Source of the DNA: Pelomonas asaccharophilus_A
GTDB lineage: Bacteria > Pseudomonadota > Gammaproteobacteria > Burkholderiales > Burkholderiaceae_C
Reading direction: 5' to 3'
Assembly: GCF_031458115.1 (NCBI RefSeq)
Contig: NZ_JAVDXV010000003.1
Coordinates: 248,001 to 312,000, forward strand
DNA length: 64,000 nt
Under the pieces are notes generated by a model, which did not search any database, was not told the DNA's origin, and saw only the letters and a list, made by a program, of their open reading frames with translations. Position numbers and translations under genes: made by a program. Position 1 is the first letter of the stretch, and every line of letters starts with the position of its first letter. Positions 42,253-54,336 of the stretch are shown here, one piece after another.

Positions 42253-43773
42253 TCAGCCCAGCCGCACCGGCACGAAGATCTGCTGGCCATCGCGGGCCAC
42301 CAGCAACGCGACCGACTTCGGGCTGTCCTTCATTGCCGCGCGCACCTCGTCGATGTTCTGCACCGGCTTGCCGTTCAGCGCCAGCAGCACGTCGCCGGGC
42401 TGCACGCCGGCCAGCTGCGCAGGGCCGGTCACGCGCTCGATCAACAGGCCGCCGTCCAGCCCCGAGCCGCGCAGCTCCTGCGGCTGCAGCGGGCGCAGCG
42501 CCAGGCCCAGCTGACCGCCCTGCGGCGCGGCGCTGGCCTCTTGCGCCTCTTTGTCGGCGCGGCCCAGAGCCACGGTTTCGCTGACGCGCTTCTTGTCGCG
42601 CCACAGCTCCAGCTTCAGCTTGTCTCCCGGCCGCGCCAGACCCACTCGGCTGGACACGTCGCCCGCCACGCGAACCGGCTCGCCGTCCACCTGCGTGATG
42701 ACGTCGCCCGCCTTCAGCCCGGCCTTGGCCGCCGCGCTGCCCGGCTGCACGCTGGACACCAGCGCGCCGTCCGGCGCGTCCAGCCCGAACGACGAGGCCA
42801 GCGGCGCGGACAGGTCCTGCAGCGTCACGCCCAGCCGCGCATGCTCCACCTTGCCGTGCGCAACGATCTGGTCCTTGATCTTCAGCGCCACGTCCACCGG
42901 GATGGAGAAGGCCAGGCCCTGGAAGCCGCCACTCTGCGAGTAGATCTGCGCGTTCACGCCGATGACGCGGCCCGACGCGTCGAACAGCGGGCCACCGGAG
43001 TTGCCGGGGTTCACGGCCGCGTCGGTCTGGATGAAGGGCACCACGCTGTCGCCCGGCAGCGAGCGGCCCTTGGCGCTGACGATGCCCTGCGTGGCCGTCT
43101 GCTCGAAGCCGTAGGGCGCGCCGATGGCCAGCACGTAGTCGCCCACCTGAACCTGCTTCGGGTCGCCCAGCTGCACGGTGGGCAGGCCCTTGGCGTCCAC
43201 CTTCAGCACGGCGATGTCGGTGGCCGGGTCGCTGCCCAGCACCTGTGCCGAGAACTCGCGGCGGTCGCTGAGCTTGACGGTCACCTGCTTGGCTTCGCGC
43301 ACCACGTGGGCGTTGGTCAGGATCAGGCCGTCGCTGCTGATGATGAAGCCCGAGCCCTGGCCGCGGAACGGCTGCGCGCCGCCCTGCTGCGGCATGCGCA
43401 GGCCCGGGATGCCGCGGAAGAAGCGGAAGAACGGGTCGTCCTCCATGCCGGGGCCTTGCTGCATGACGGCGGGGCCCTCGGTCTTGTGCAGGCCGGCCAC
43501 GGTGATGCCGACGACGGCCGGGCCCTGGCTCTGCACGATGGCGCGGTAGTTGGGCTGCGGCGCACCGGGCAGCAGCACGGGTGCAGGCGTGGCGGCCGGG
43601 ACGGCGGCGGCCACGGCGACGGGGGCCTCCGCCGGTGCGGCAGTCGTGGCGGGCGCCTTGTCCTTGAACAGCGCGGGCAGCGTCCAGCCGGACGCCGAGG
43701 TGGTCAGCGTCACGCCCGCCCCCAGCAGCGCGGCGGCCGCGGCGGTCAGCGTGAACTTGGTGGTCTGGGTCAT
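42253..43773 (-). CDS. Do/DegP-like periplasmic serine protease
   Basis: A 506-residue HtrA-family protease: N-terminal signal/anchor (residues about 8-26), a Pro/Ala-rich linker, a trypsin-like domain and two PDZ domains (about 295-385 and 405-500). The catalytic triad is visible as His in TNAHVV, Asp in TDIAVL and Ser in GNSGGPLF. It degrades or refolds damaged envelope proteins. A strong ribosome site (GAGGAG) precedes ATG at 43773. A Q-linker before the protease domain is normal for the family. Confidence 0.94.
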   Translation of the reverse strand: MTQTTKFTLTAAAAALLGAGVTLTTSASGWTLPALFKDKAPATTAAPAEAPVAVAAAVPAATPAPVLLPGAPQPNYRAIVQSQGPAVVGITVAGLHKTEGPAVMQQGPGMEDDPFFRFFRGIPGLRMPQQGGAQPFRGQGSGFIISSDGLILTNAHVVREAKQVTVKLSDRREFSAQVLGSDPATDIAVLKVDAKGLPTVQLGDPKQVQVGDYVLAIGAPYGFEQTATQGIVSAKGRSLPGDSVVPFIQTDAAVNPGNSGGPLFDASGRVIGVNAQIYSQSGGFQGLAFSIPVDVALKIKDQIVAHGKVEHARLGVTLQDLSAPLASSFGLDAPDGALVSSVQPGSAAAKAGLKAGDVITQVDGEPVRVAGDVSSRVGLARPGDKLKLELWRDKKRVSETVALGRADKEAQEASAAPQGGQLGLALRPLQPQELRGSGLDGGLLIERVTGPAQLAGVQPGDVLLALNGKPVQNIDEVRAAMKDSPKSVALLVARDGQQIFVPVRLG

Positions 43774-43870
43774 GGCGTGCTCCTCATCAGCAGGGGCTGC
43801 AACAGCGCAGCCGAAGAGGCACTTTAGAAATCGAGGGTGAGTGCTGGATGAGGCGAAGGTGAGGCGAAAG

Positions 43871-44611
43871 TTAAGCGCGCAGCAGATTGGCCGTGCCCAA
43901 TGCGATGAAGACGAGCAACAGCGCTTTCTGAAACGTCGCCGCGTCGAAGCGGCCACGCAGCCGCTCGCCCAGCCAGAGGCCCGCGAACGCGCCGGCCAGC
44001 GCTGCGCCCGTGGCGGCCCATGCCGGCGCCGAATCCCACCCCGGCGGCCACACGGTCTGCAGCCGAAGCGCCAGTGCCAGCGTCGCGACGGTGAACGACA
44101 GGCCCAGCGCTTGCACCATGGCCGCCTTGTCCAGCCGCAGCGATTGCAGATAGGGCACCCAGGGCAGCACGAAGACGGCCGTCAACGCGGTGACCAGCCC
44201 GGTCGCCGCTCCCGCCAGTGCGACGGCCCAGCGGCTTGTGTGCGACAGGTCCGGCAGCGTCGGCCGCCACAGGCCCCACAGCCCGTAGCCGACCAGCACG
44301 CCGCCCAGCCATCGGTTCGCTGCGCTGGACAGGTCGGCGCTGCCGATGCCGGGCGCCAGCGCCGTGACGGCCGCGAGCGCCACCCAGCCCGGCCACAGCC
44401 GTGCCGCGAGCGGGCGCAGATGCGGCCCGCGGCATTGCGACAGGTTGGTGGCCAGCGACGGCGCGACGAGCAGCGCAGCCGCCTGTGCCGCGGGCATCCA
44501 CAGGCCGAGCAGGCTCATCGCGACCGTGGGCAGGCCCATGCCGGTGACGCCCTTCACGCAGCCGGCGATGACGAACACGGTGATGACGGGCCAGAGCGGT
44601 GTTGCTTCCAT
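43871..44611 (-). CDS. TauE/SafE-family sulfite or organic anion exporter
   Basis: A 246-residue membrane protein with about eight helices in the TauE/SafE pattern: IAGCVKGVTGMGLPTVAMSL at the N-terminus and its echo GAATGLVTALTAVFVLPWVP in the middle. It probably exports sulfite or a sulfonate. It is transcribed divergently from a LysR regulator 84 bases away, which likely controls it. Confidence 0.9.
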   Translation of the reverse strand: MEATPLWPVITVFVIAGCVKGVTGMGLPTVAMSLLGLWMPAAQAAALLVAPSLATNLSQCRGPHLRPLAARLWPGWVALAAVTALAPGIGSADLSSAANRWLGGVLVGYGLWGLWRPTLPDLSHTSRWAVALAGAATGLVTALTAVFVLPWVPYLQSLRLDKAAMVQALGLSFTVATLALALRLQTVWPPGWDSAPAWAATGAALAGAFAGLWLGERLRGRFDAATFQKALLLVFIALGTANLLRA

Positions 44612-44695
44612 GGCCGCATCGTGCGATGGGCAGGTCGGTGCAGTCCATTCAACAGACCCGCGCCTATCCTTCGGCAATTCCGTAGGAAGCCCGCC
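44612..44695. promoter_or_regulatory. Divergent TauE/LysR promoter region
   Basis: An 84-base gap between the starts of the TauE-type transporter and the LysR-type regulator. Divergent placement of a LysR gene and its target is the usual arrangement, so the operator is expected here. CCTA near 44664 and TAGG near 44683 form a short inverted pair that could be part of it. Exact promoter boxes are not clear. Confidence 0.4.
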
Positions 44696-45607
44696 ATGAC
44701 CGCTCCCGCGCGCCGGACCGTCGACTACCGCATCGCCCCGTTCGACCTGCACCTGTTCGCCATGGTGATGGCGCGCGGCACGATAACGGCCGCCGCCGAG
44801 GCCGTGAACCTGTCGCTGGCGGCCGCGAGCGCGCGCCTGAAGGCGCTGGAGGACGCCACCGGCACCCGCCTGCTGGACCGCTCGAAGGCGGGCGTCACGC
44901 CCACCGATGCCGGCCGCGCGCTGGCGCGCCACGCCAGCCGCGTGCTGGCGGAGCTGGAGTCGCTGCACGTGGAGATGGCCAGCTTCGGCCACGGCCTGCG
45001 GGGCACCGTGCGGCTGCTGTGCAACACGGCGGCCATGTCGGAGGCCTTGCCGCAGCGGCTGGGGCGCTTCCTCGTCGGCAACCCGGACCTGGACGTCGAC
45101 GTGCACGAGCTGCCCAGCGACGCGACGCTGGACGCGCTGCGACGTGGCAGCGCCGACATCGGCATCGTGGCCGACCATGTCGACGCGTCCGGCCTCGTCG
45201 TGCAGCCCTGGCTGGACGACCGGCTCGTCGCGCTGCTGCCGCGGCGCTGGCCGGTGGGCGCGCGGCGATCCATCGCGTTCGGCGAATTGCTGGAGCGCCC
45301 GCTGGTGGGCCTGGCGCGCGACAGCGGGCTCAGCCGCTTCCTGGCCGCGCAGGCCAGCCGCAGCGGGCGCGTGCCGCGCCACCGGGTTCGCGTGGGCAGC
45401 TTCGATGCGGTTGCGCAACTGGTGGCCGCGGGTGCGGGTGCGGCCGTGATGCCCGAGAGCGCGGCGGCGCGCTTTCGCGGCGACGGCGTGCGGGTCGTGG
45501 CGCTGTCCGACGCCTGGGCGCGCAGGAGGCTGCTGATCTGCATGACGCCCGAAGGCGCCCAGCTCGCCGGCGTGCGGGCCTTGGCGCAGGCGCTGGTCGC
45601 GGACTGA
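44696..45607 (+). CDS. LysR-family transcriptional regulator
   Basis: A 303-residue LysR protein: an N-terminal winged helix (LHLFAMVMARGTITAAAEAV, SAARLKALEDATGTRLLDR) and a C-terminal periplasmic-binding-like effector domain. It probably regulates the divergent TauE/SafE-type transporter and itself. The effector may be the exported anion, but this is not readable from the sequence. Length is typical of the family. Confidence 0.93.
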   Translation: MTAPARRTVDYRIAPFDLHLFAMVMARGTITAAAEAVNLSLAAASARLKALEDATGTRLLDRSKAGVTPTDAGRALARHASRVLAELESLHVEMASFGHGLRGTVRLLCNTAAMSEALPQRLGRFLVGNPDLDVDVHELPSDATLDALRRGSADIGIVADHVDASGLVVQPWLDDRLVALLPRRWPVGARRSIAFGELLERPLVGLARDSGLSRFLAAQASRSGRVPRHRVRVGSFDAVAQLVAAGAGAAVMPESAAARFRGDGVRVVALSDAWARRRLLICMTPEGAQLAGVRALAQALVAD

Positions 45608-45616
45608 GGCCGGCGC

Positions 45617-46708
45617 TCAGCGGCCGGCCGCGCAGTCGGCGGCGGACTTGCCCGCCGCCCACACCACGGCCTGCTCAAGTAGCCGCAGGTGGTGGGCCTC
45701 GGCATAGGCCTCCGGCCGGTGCCCGATGGCCGAGTAGAACGAGCGCCCGCGGCCCACGCAGCGGGTCCAGACGAGGGGATGGTCGCTGCCCATCGCCAGG
45801 TCGCCTGGCGTGTAGGTGCGCTCGTCCAGCGTGGCCAGGATGCGGGCGCCGCCGGCGCGCGGGTTGTTCTTGAACGAGTACCACTCGTCGCTCATCGTCC
45901 AGCCCTCACCCAGGCCGGCGACGACGGGGCTGCTGTGGTCCTCGACAACGACGCGCGCATCCTGGAACTGCGGCTTCATCGGGTGGCCCTTGAAGCGCGC
46001 GCCCACCAGCGTGTCGACATACCAGTCCCAGAAGGTCTCCGGGTCGCCGCCCGAACCGTGGAAGCCCACGAAGCCGCCGCCACCTTCCATGTAGGCCTTG
46101 AACGCGGCGCGCTGCGACAGCGTCAGCACGTCGCCGCTGACGTTGTTGAAGATCACCGCGTCGAAGCGGCGCAGCGAGGCCGGCGTCATCGCGCCGGCCT
46201 TGTCGGTGATGGTCAGCGACCAGCCGTGCCGCTGCGCCATCACCTTCAGCGCGTCGCGTGCGGCCTGGATGGCCGGGCCGTGCAGGTAGCCGTTGACCTT
46301 CTCGAACACCAGCAGTCGTGGCGCACCGGGCGCGATGGCGGCCGGCGGCGCGTCGTTGTCGTAGCGCGCGCAGCGGGCGGTGCGGTCGGCGTTGGTGACG
46401 GGCAGCGCGCGCAACTGCGCGTCCAGCCGTTCAACGTCCGGGAAGCCCGGCTGCCCGGCGATGGAGCGCAGCGTCAGCAGCGTGGCGAAGCTGGGCACCT
46501 CGGTCCTGGCCTGCCAGGCCGGCAGCGCCTTGGCCCCGGGCCACGCCTGTTGCAGCGCCGCGGTGGCGCGCGGCGACAGCAGCACGTCGATCAACGGGCT
46601 GTCCACCGAGAACGGCGCATCGCGCAGCGGGCAGTCCGTCACCGGCGCGGCCTGCGCGGCGGTGCCCAGGGTGGCCAGCAGCAGTGCGGCCAGGCAGGTC
46701 TTCGTCAT
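45617..46708 (-). CDS. Secreted ThuA domain protein
   Basis: A 363-residue protein with a signal peptide (residues 1-20, ending AQAA). A short N-terminal region (about 20-115) precedes a ThuA-like domain: LLVFEKVNGYLHGPAI, FDAVIFNNVSGDVLT, GGGFVGFHGSGGD, and SDHPLVWTRCVGRGRSFYS. ThuA-like domains have a glutamine-amidotransferase-like fold and often occur in sugar metabolism. The periplasmic substrate is unknown. The N-terminal extension is not recognised. Confidence 0.88.
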   Translation of the reverse strand: MTKTCLAALLLATLGTAAQAAPVTDCPLRDAPFSVDSPLIDVLLSPRATAALQQAWPGAKALPAWQARTEVPSFATLLTLRSIAGQPGFPDVERLDAQLRALPVTNADRTARCARYDNDAPPAAIAPGAPRLLVFEKVNGYLHGPAIQAARDALKVMAQRHGWSLTITDKAGAMTPASLRRFDAVIFNNVSGDVLTLSQRAAFKAYMEGGGGFVGFHGSGGDPETFWDWYVDTLVGARFKGHPMKPQFQDARVVVEDHSSPVVAGLGEGWTMSDEWYSFKNNPRAGGARILATLDERTYTPGDLAMGSDHPLVWTRCVGRGRSFYSAIGHRPEAYAEAHHLRLLEQAVVWAAGKSAADCAAGR

Positions 46709-46732
46709 CGGCTCACTCTCCTCATGCGGCCC

Positions 46733-48049
46733 TCAGCCGGGCCAGCGGATCTCGGCGCGCAGCCCGCCCAGCGGCGCGGTGCCCAGCTGCACGTGCGCGC
46801 CCTGGCGAGCGGCGGCCGCGCGCACGATGGCCAGGCCCAGGCCGCTGCCTTCCACGGCGCTGACGTCCTCGCCGCGCTGGAAGCGGTCGAACACGCGCTC
46901 GCGGGCGTCGGGCGGGATGCCCGGGCCGTCGTCGTCCACGCGCAGCAGGCGCGCGCCCTGCGGCCCGCGCAGTGCGCTGACCTGCACCGTGCGGGCGCCG
47001 TACTTCACCGCGTTGTCGACGAGGTTGCGCAGCGCGCCGCGCAGCGCCTGCGGGTCGCCTTCCAGCGGCAGCGGGTCGGGGGCGGTCAGTGCGATCGTGA
47101 CGCCCGCCTTGTCGGCCAGCGGCTGCACGTCGGCGACGGCCTGGCGGGCCAGCTCGCTCAGATCCAGCGGCAGGTCGGCGGCCGGGGCGCCGGGCTCGGC
47201 GCGGGCCAGTGCCAGCAACTGCTCGACCAGATGGGCCGCGCGGCTGATGCCGCCGTTCAGCCGGGCTATTGCCGTGTCCTGCTCCTCGCCCGGCGCCGCA
47301 CCGCGCAGCAGGCCCAGCTGCAGCTTCAGCGCGGTCAGCGGCGAGCGCAGCTCATGGGCCGCATCGGCGACGAAGCCGCGCTGCGCATCGAAGGCCGCGG
47401 CCAGCCGGGCCAGCAGGCCGTTGAAGGCCTCCACCAGCGGCGCGACCTCGCCCGGCAGGCCGTCCGTGGGCAGCGCGTCCAGCGCGTTGGCGCCGCCGGC
47501 CTGGGCCGCCTGCGTGACGCGCGCCAGCGGCGCGAGTGACACACCGATCAGCCACCACACGGCCGCGGCCACCAGCGGCAGCGCCACCGCCACCGGCACC
47601 ACGCTGCGCAGCGCGGCCACGGCCGCCAGCTTCTGGCGCACGGCCAGCGGCTGCGCCACCTGCACCACGCGCAGCGGCGTGGCGGCGCTGAACACGCGCC
47701 AGTCCTGCCCGCCCAGGCGCTGGTGGGAGAAGCCCAGCACCGCGCGCGGCGGCAGCGGCTCGGTCATGCCTTGCGGCCGGCTGGAATACAGCTCCAGCCC
47801 CTGCACGGACCAGATCTGCACGACGTAGTCCAGGCTGGGGTCGGCCAGGCTGGCCGCCTCGTCGGGTGCGATGCGGCCCTGGTCGCGCAGCGACAGCGCG
47901 GTCTGGCGCAGCTGGTAGTCGAACAGCTGGTCGGCCTCGGCGCGCACGCTGACGTAGGTGGCGCCGGCCACCGCCAGCGCGGTCACCGCGCCCAGCGCGG
48001 CCAGCAGCGCGAACAGCCGGCCGCGCAGCGTGGAGAGCAGCTTCCTCAT
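46733..48049 (-). CDS. QseC-like sensor histidine kinase
   Basis: A 438-residue kinase: helix at residues 12-32, a periplasmic domain of about 120 residues, a second helix, HAMP, phosphoacceptor His in ADAAHELRSPLTALKLQ, and ATP-binding boxes NLVDNAVKYG, DDGPGIPP, GSGLGLAIV. It is coupled to the OmpR-type regulator by ATGA at 48046-48049. Layout and the short sensor domain resemble QseC/PmrB relatives; the signal is unknown. Confidence 0.92.
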   Translation of the reverse strand: MRKLLSTLRGRLFALLAALGAVTALAVAGATYVSVRAEADQLFDYQLRQTALSLRDQGRIAPDEAASLADPSLDYVVQIWSVQGLELYSSRPQGMTEPLPPRAVLGFSHQRLGGQDWRVFSAATPLRVVQVAQPLAVRQKLAAVAALRSVVPVAVALPLVAAAVWWLIGVSLAPLARVTQAAQAGGANALDALPTDGLPGEVAPLVEAFNGLLARLAAAFDAQRGFVADAAHELRSPLTALKLQLGLLRGAAPGEEQDTAIARLNGGISRAAHLVEQLLALARAEPGAPAADLPLDLSELARQAVADVQPLADKAGVTIALTAPDPLPLEGDPQALRGALRNLVDNAVKYGARTVQVSALRGPQGARLLRVDDDGPGIPPDARERVFDRFQRGEDVSAVEGSGLGLAIVRAAAARQGAHVQLGTAPLGGLRAEIRWPG

Positions 48050-48714
48050 GACTTTTCAGGTCCGGCGTAGTAGCCCAGGCCGCGAACCGTGTGCAGCAGG
48101 TCGGCGCCGAGCTTCTTGCGCAGCTGGTGCATGTAGACGCTGATCGCGTTGCTCTCCAGCTCCTCGCCCCAGCCGTACAGCCGGTCCTCCAGCTGCGCGC
48201 GCGACACGATGGCGCCTGGCCGCTCCAGCAGCGCCTGCAGCAGCGCGAACTCGCGTGCCGACAGCAGCACCGGCCGGCCGGCGCGGGTCACTTCGCGGGT
48301 GGCCGGGTCCAGCCGCAGGTCGGCCACGGCCAGCGCGCTGTCGGTGCGGCCGCCGTGGCGGCGCTGCACGGCGCGCAGCCGCGCCAGCAGCTCGTCCAGC
48401 TCGAAGGGCTTGACGAGGTAGTCGTCCGCGCCGGCATCCAGGCCGGCGACCTTGTCGCCCAAGGCGTCGCGTGCCGTCAGCACGATGACGGGCGTCGCGT
48501 CGCCGCGGGCGCGCAGCGTGCGCAGCACGTCCAGGCCGCCGCGCTTGGGCAGGCCCAGGTCCAGCAGCACGGCGTCGAAGCGCTCGCCGCTGGCCAGCAC
48601 CGCCTCGGCGGCCTGGCCGTCGCGTACCCAGTCGGCCGCGAAGCCCTGGCGACGCAGCGACTCGCGCAGGCTGTCGCCAATCATGGGGTCGTCTTCAACG
48701 AGGAGCAGGCGCAT
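48046..48714 (-). CDS. OmpR/QseB-like response regulator
   Basis: A 222-residue regulator: a receiver domain with phosphoacceptor Asp in AVLLDLGLPKR and Lys in YLVKPFELDE, then a winged-helix DNA-binding domain with SAREFALLQALLERPG and LYGWGEELESNAISVYMHQL. It acts with the kinase encoded directly downstream. Targets are unknown; the two genes form their own operon. Confidence 0.94.
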   Translation of the reverse strand: MRLLLVEDDPMIGDSLRESLRRQGFAADWVRDGQAAEAVLASGERFDAVLLDLGLPKRGGLDVLRTLRARGDATPVIVLTARDALGDKVAGLDAGADDYLVKPFELDELLARLRAVQRRHGGRTDSALAVADLRLDPATREVTRAGRPVLLSAREFALLQALLERPGAIVSRAQLEDRLYGWGEELESNAISVYMHQLRKKLGADLLHTVRGLGYYAGPEKS

Positions 48715-48810
48715 GGTGCGAGATCGGTTGCAGTGCGACGGATTGTGTCGGCAGCGCGGGCCGGCCGCCTTGGCGACTTAAGCTGGGGCATCCCTTTGCC
48801 GGAGCCTGCG

Positions 48811-49290
48811 ATGACCGCCAAGAACACCGTCTGCATCTGGTACGACCGCGACGCGCTGGACGCCGCGCGCTTCTATGCCCAGACCTTTCCCGACAGCGCC
48901 GTGGGCGCGGTCTACCGTGCGCCCGGCGACTATCCCGACGGCAAGCAGGGCGACGTGCTGACGGTGGAGTTCACCGTCTACGGCATTCCCTGCATCGGCC
49001 TGAACGGCGGCAAGGTCTTCCCGCAGACCGAGGCCTTCTCGTTCCAGATCGCGACGGACGACCAGGCCGAGACGGACAAGCTCTGGAACGCCATCGTCGG
49101 CAACGGCGGCCGTGAAAGCGAATGCGGCTGGTGCAAGGATCGCTGGGGCGTGTCGTGGCAGATCACGCCGCGCGCGCTGACCGACGCCATCGCCGACCCC
49201 GACCCCGCCGCTGCCAAGCGCGCCTTCGACGCGATGATGACCATGCGCAAGATCGACATCGCCACCATCGAGGCGGCCCGGCGGGGCTGA
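48811..49290 (+). CDS. VOC-superfamily (PhnB/YjdN-like) protein
   Basis: A 159-residue member of the vicinal-oxygen-chelate superfamily of the type often labelled 3-demethylubiquinone-9 3-methyltransferase. It has WYDRDALDAARFYAQTFPDS at the N-terminus, IGLNGGKVFPQTEAFSF in the middle and CGWCKDRWGVSWQITP near the end. It is unlikely to be a methyltransferase. The role is unknown. ATG at 48811 follows GGAG. Confidence 0.88.
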   Translation: MTAKNTVCIWYDRDALDAARFYAQTFPDSAVGAVYRAPGDYPDGKQGDVLTVEFTVYGIPCIGLNGGKVFPQTEAFSFQIATDDQAETDKLWNAIVGNGGRESECGWCKDRWGVSWQITPRALTDAIADPDPAAAKRAFDAMMTMRKIDIATIEAARRG

Positions 49291-49326
49291 GCCGGCGCGG
49301 CGCGTGCAGCACCGCGCTGGTGCCGC

Positions 49327-50049
49327 ATGAACCAGCACGGACGCCGCATGCCGCCGCCCTCCCAGGGTGACCGCTGGCATGGAAGCTGCGAGTTAGCCGG
49401 CATGGACATGGGGGCGGAGCTGGCAGGGCTGTCTTTGGCGCCGGGCGGGCAGGGCGTGGACCTGCAGGTCGGCGAAGGCGAGATCGTGGCCGTCATCGGC
49501 GGCGACGGCTGGACGCGTGGCGGCCTGCTGCGCCGCCTCGTGGCACCCGGCAGCGGCGTTCACGGTGCCGCGCTGGTCGTGCGCGGGCTGGACCTGCTGC
49601 CTGGCGTCAGCGTCGGCCGGCAGCTCATGCAGGCGCTGCCGGTTTCGGCCGATCCCATCTCCGCGGCTGCGCAGGCGCGCGAATGCCTGGCCTGGGTGGG
49701 CCTGGCCGAGTGCTTCGACGCGCTGCCGCAGGCCTTGTCGCGCGGCCAGCAGCAGCGCGCGGTCATTGCGCGGGCGTTGACGCGCGAGCCGCAGTGGCTG
49801 CTGTGCGACGACATCACGCGCCGCGGTGACGTGGAGCTGAACGGCGAGGTGGCGATGGCGCTGCAGGCGGTGGCGGCTCTGGGGGTGACGGTGCTGCTGG
49901 CGACGGCGGACGCCGACGTCGCGCGCCGCGTGGCGGACCGTGTCGTGTTCCTGCATGGCGGCCGCGTGCTGGAGGCGGGCCCGGCCCGCCAACTGCTCGG
50001 CATGCCGCGCACGCGCGAGCTGCAGCGCTTCCTCGCGACGCACGGCTGA
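49327..50049 (+). CDS. Orphan ABC-type ATPase with degenerate nucleotide site
   Basis: A 240-residue ABC ATPase-like protein (or about 213 from the Met at 49402). The signature LSRGQQQRAVIARAL is clear and the overall layout is that of an ABC ATP-binding subunit. But the Walker A site reads GGDGWTRGG: Lys is Arg64 and Ser/Thr is Gly65 in this numbering. Walker B ends DD rather than DE, and the switch His is Ala (ATADAD). There is no permease gene beside it. It may be a non-hydrolysing regulator or a decaying gene. The start is uncertain; neither candidate has a strong ribosome site. Confidence 0.7.
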   Translation: MNQHGRRMPPPSQGDRWHGSCELAGMDMGAELAGLSLAPGGQGVDLQVGEGEIVAVIGGDGWTRGGLLRRLVAPGSGVHGAALVVRGLDLLPGVSVGRQLMQALPVSADPISAAAQARECLAWVGLAECFDALPQALSRGQQQRAVIARALTREPQWLLCDDITRRGDVELNGEVAMALQAVAALGVTVLLATADADVARRVADRVVFLHGGRVLEAGPARQLLGMPRTRELQRFLATHG

Positions 50050-50090
50050 GGTGTCACACTGCCGCGCTGTCAGCAGCTGCGGGAGTTCAT

Positions 50091-51019
50091 GTGTCGGCGA
50101 GGTGGTGGTGGGGCGTCATGGCTTGGCTGCTGGCGGCCTTGGTGCACGCGCAGCCGGCGGCACGCGGCTGGCTCAGGTTCGGTGACGGCAACACCTTGTC
50201 GGGCGAGCTGGTCGAGCGCAGCGACGGCGGCGGCCTGTTCCGATCCGACCGCTTCGGCATGCTGCGCTTCACGGATGCCGAGGCGCGTTTCGAGCCGCTG
50301 GCCGCGCCACACACGCCTGCGGCTGCGCCCGCGCCGGCTCTGCCGGACGAGGCCCTGGGCTGGCGGCCGGGCGAGTGGTCCATCGCGCTGTCGGGGTACT
50401 GGCGGCGCGATGGCGGCAGCACCACCAGCGACCTGGCCGCGGACCTGGACTCCACCTGGCAGTCGCGCCGCGACGAGATCAAGCTGGCGCTGTCGACCAA
50501 CTACAAGGTCGTGGACCGCGCGGTCGACACCAACGACCAGTCCGGCAGCCTGCGCTGGCTGCACGAGCTGCGCTCGCCCTGGGTCACGCTGGGCCAGATC
50601 AAGCTGGACCGCAGCACCTTCAGCATCGACCCGCTGCCCGCGCTGGACTACGCGCTGGTGCAGGCCAGCGTGGGCGGCGGCCTGCGCTGGCGCTGGGCCG
50701 ACGGCGGCCGCACGCTGGTGACGCTGAACTACGACCGGCTGATGCTGGAGCTGCTGCGGCTGGACCGGCGGGTGTACGAGCGCGCGGTCTCGTTGCTGCT
50801 GGAGAACAAGCTGCACCTGTCGTCGCGCGTCGATTTCAGCAACACGCTGATCGCCTACCGCTGGCCCGACGGTCGCACGGGCTGGGACAGCGACGCGGAG
50901 CTGAGCTACCGGCTGTCGGAGCACCTCAGCGTGGGCCTGCGCTACGAGTACCGCCGCAACGCGGCCAGCCTGGCGACCGGCACCTACAACCGGCTCAGCC
51001 TGACGACGCGGTTGGGGTT

Positions 51020-51023
<4 letters not shown>
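50091..51023 (+). CDS. DUF481-type outer membrane beta-barrel protein
   Basis: A 310-residue protein with signal peptide (about 20 residues, ending HAQ). A short N-terminal LRFGDGNTLSGELVERSDGG segment is followed by amphipathic strands, ending in the C-terminal Phe typical of outer membrane barrels. The DUF481 family includes salt-induced outer membrane proteins. A start at GTG 50091 with GGGAG five bases upstream is preferred. Its end overlaps the convergent kinase gene by 4 bases. Confidence 0.78.
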
Positions 51024-53538
<2,515 letters not shown>

Positions 53539-53539
<1 letters not shown>

Positions 53540-54336
53540 CAGCGGGTGCGCACGATGGCGCTGAGGCCGTGGCGGGCGGCGGCGGCCTTCAGCCGGCCAT
53601 CACGTTGGATGCGGACGACGAAATCGTCGACGGTGCGCAGCCAGGCGTTGTCGCCGGGCCTGACCGCATAGGCGTAGGGCAGCACGTTGAACGGCGCGGG
53701 CGGCGCGACGAGGCGGGCCCAGTCGGCGTTGTCCAGCAGGCGGCGGCTATAGGGGTAGTCGGTCATGAAAGCGTCCACGCGGCCGGCCTCCAGCTCGCGC
53801 TCGCGCGTGTCCGGCGGGCGCACGACCACCAGCGTGGCGCGCTTCAGTTCTGCGGCCATGACGGGCTCCATGAAGGTGCCGGCCTGCACGGCGATGCGAA
53901 CGCCTGGCTTGTCCAGGTCTTGCCACTGCTGCACGACACGGCTGCTGCGCGTCGTCACCGCGTAGATGTCGCTCTCCAGGTAGGCGCGGCTGAAGCGTAG
54001 CTGGCGCTGGCGCTGCGCCGTCACGCCCACGGCGAACATGGCGACGTCGCAGCGATGCTGCAGCAGATCGTCCACCAGCGTGGCGAACGAGGAGTCCACG
54101 TGGCGCAGCTTCACGCCCAGGTCGGCGGCGAAGGCGGCGGACAGGTCGATGTCCATGCCCGACAGCTGGCCCGTGCGCGCGTTGCGCTGCGAGATGCCGT
54201 AGTAGTCGGGCCAGATGCACACGCGCAGCTCGCCGCTGCCGCGCACGCGGTCGCCGATGGAGGCGGGTGTGTCGGCTGCCGTTGCGGCAGTGCAGGTGAA
54301 CAGGGCCCAGATGACCGGCAGCAAGCGCCGCGTCAC
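53539..54336 (-). CDS. Periplasmic solute-binding-like protein (SBP_bac_3 type)
   Basis: A 265-residue protein starting at GTG with signal peptide (about residues 1-20, ending ATAA). The mature part matches amino-acid-type binding proteins: GELRVCIWPDYYG, GMDIDLSAAFAADLGVKLRH, DVAMFAVGVTAQRQRQLRFS. No transport permease lies nearby. Overlap with the kinase gene suggests it is a sensing subunit, comparable to the binding domains fused in BvgS-like kinases. The ligand is unknown. Confidence 0.87.

Noticed and set aside
48811..49290. 3-demethylubiquinone methyltransferase function
   Set aside because: The fold is VOC/PhnB-like with no SAM-binding motif; the label is inherited.
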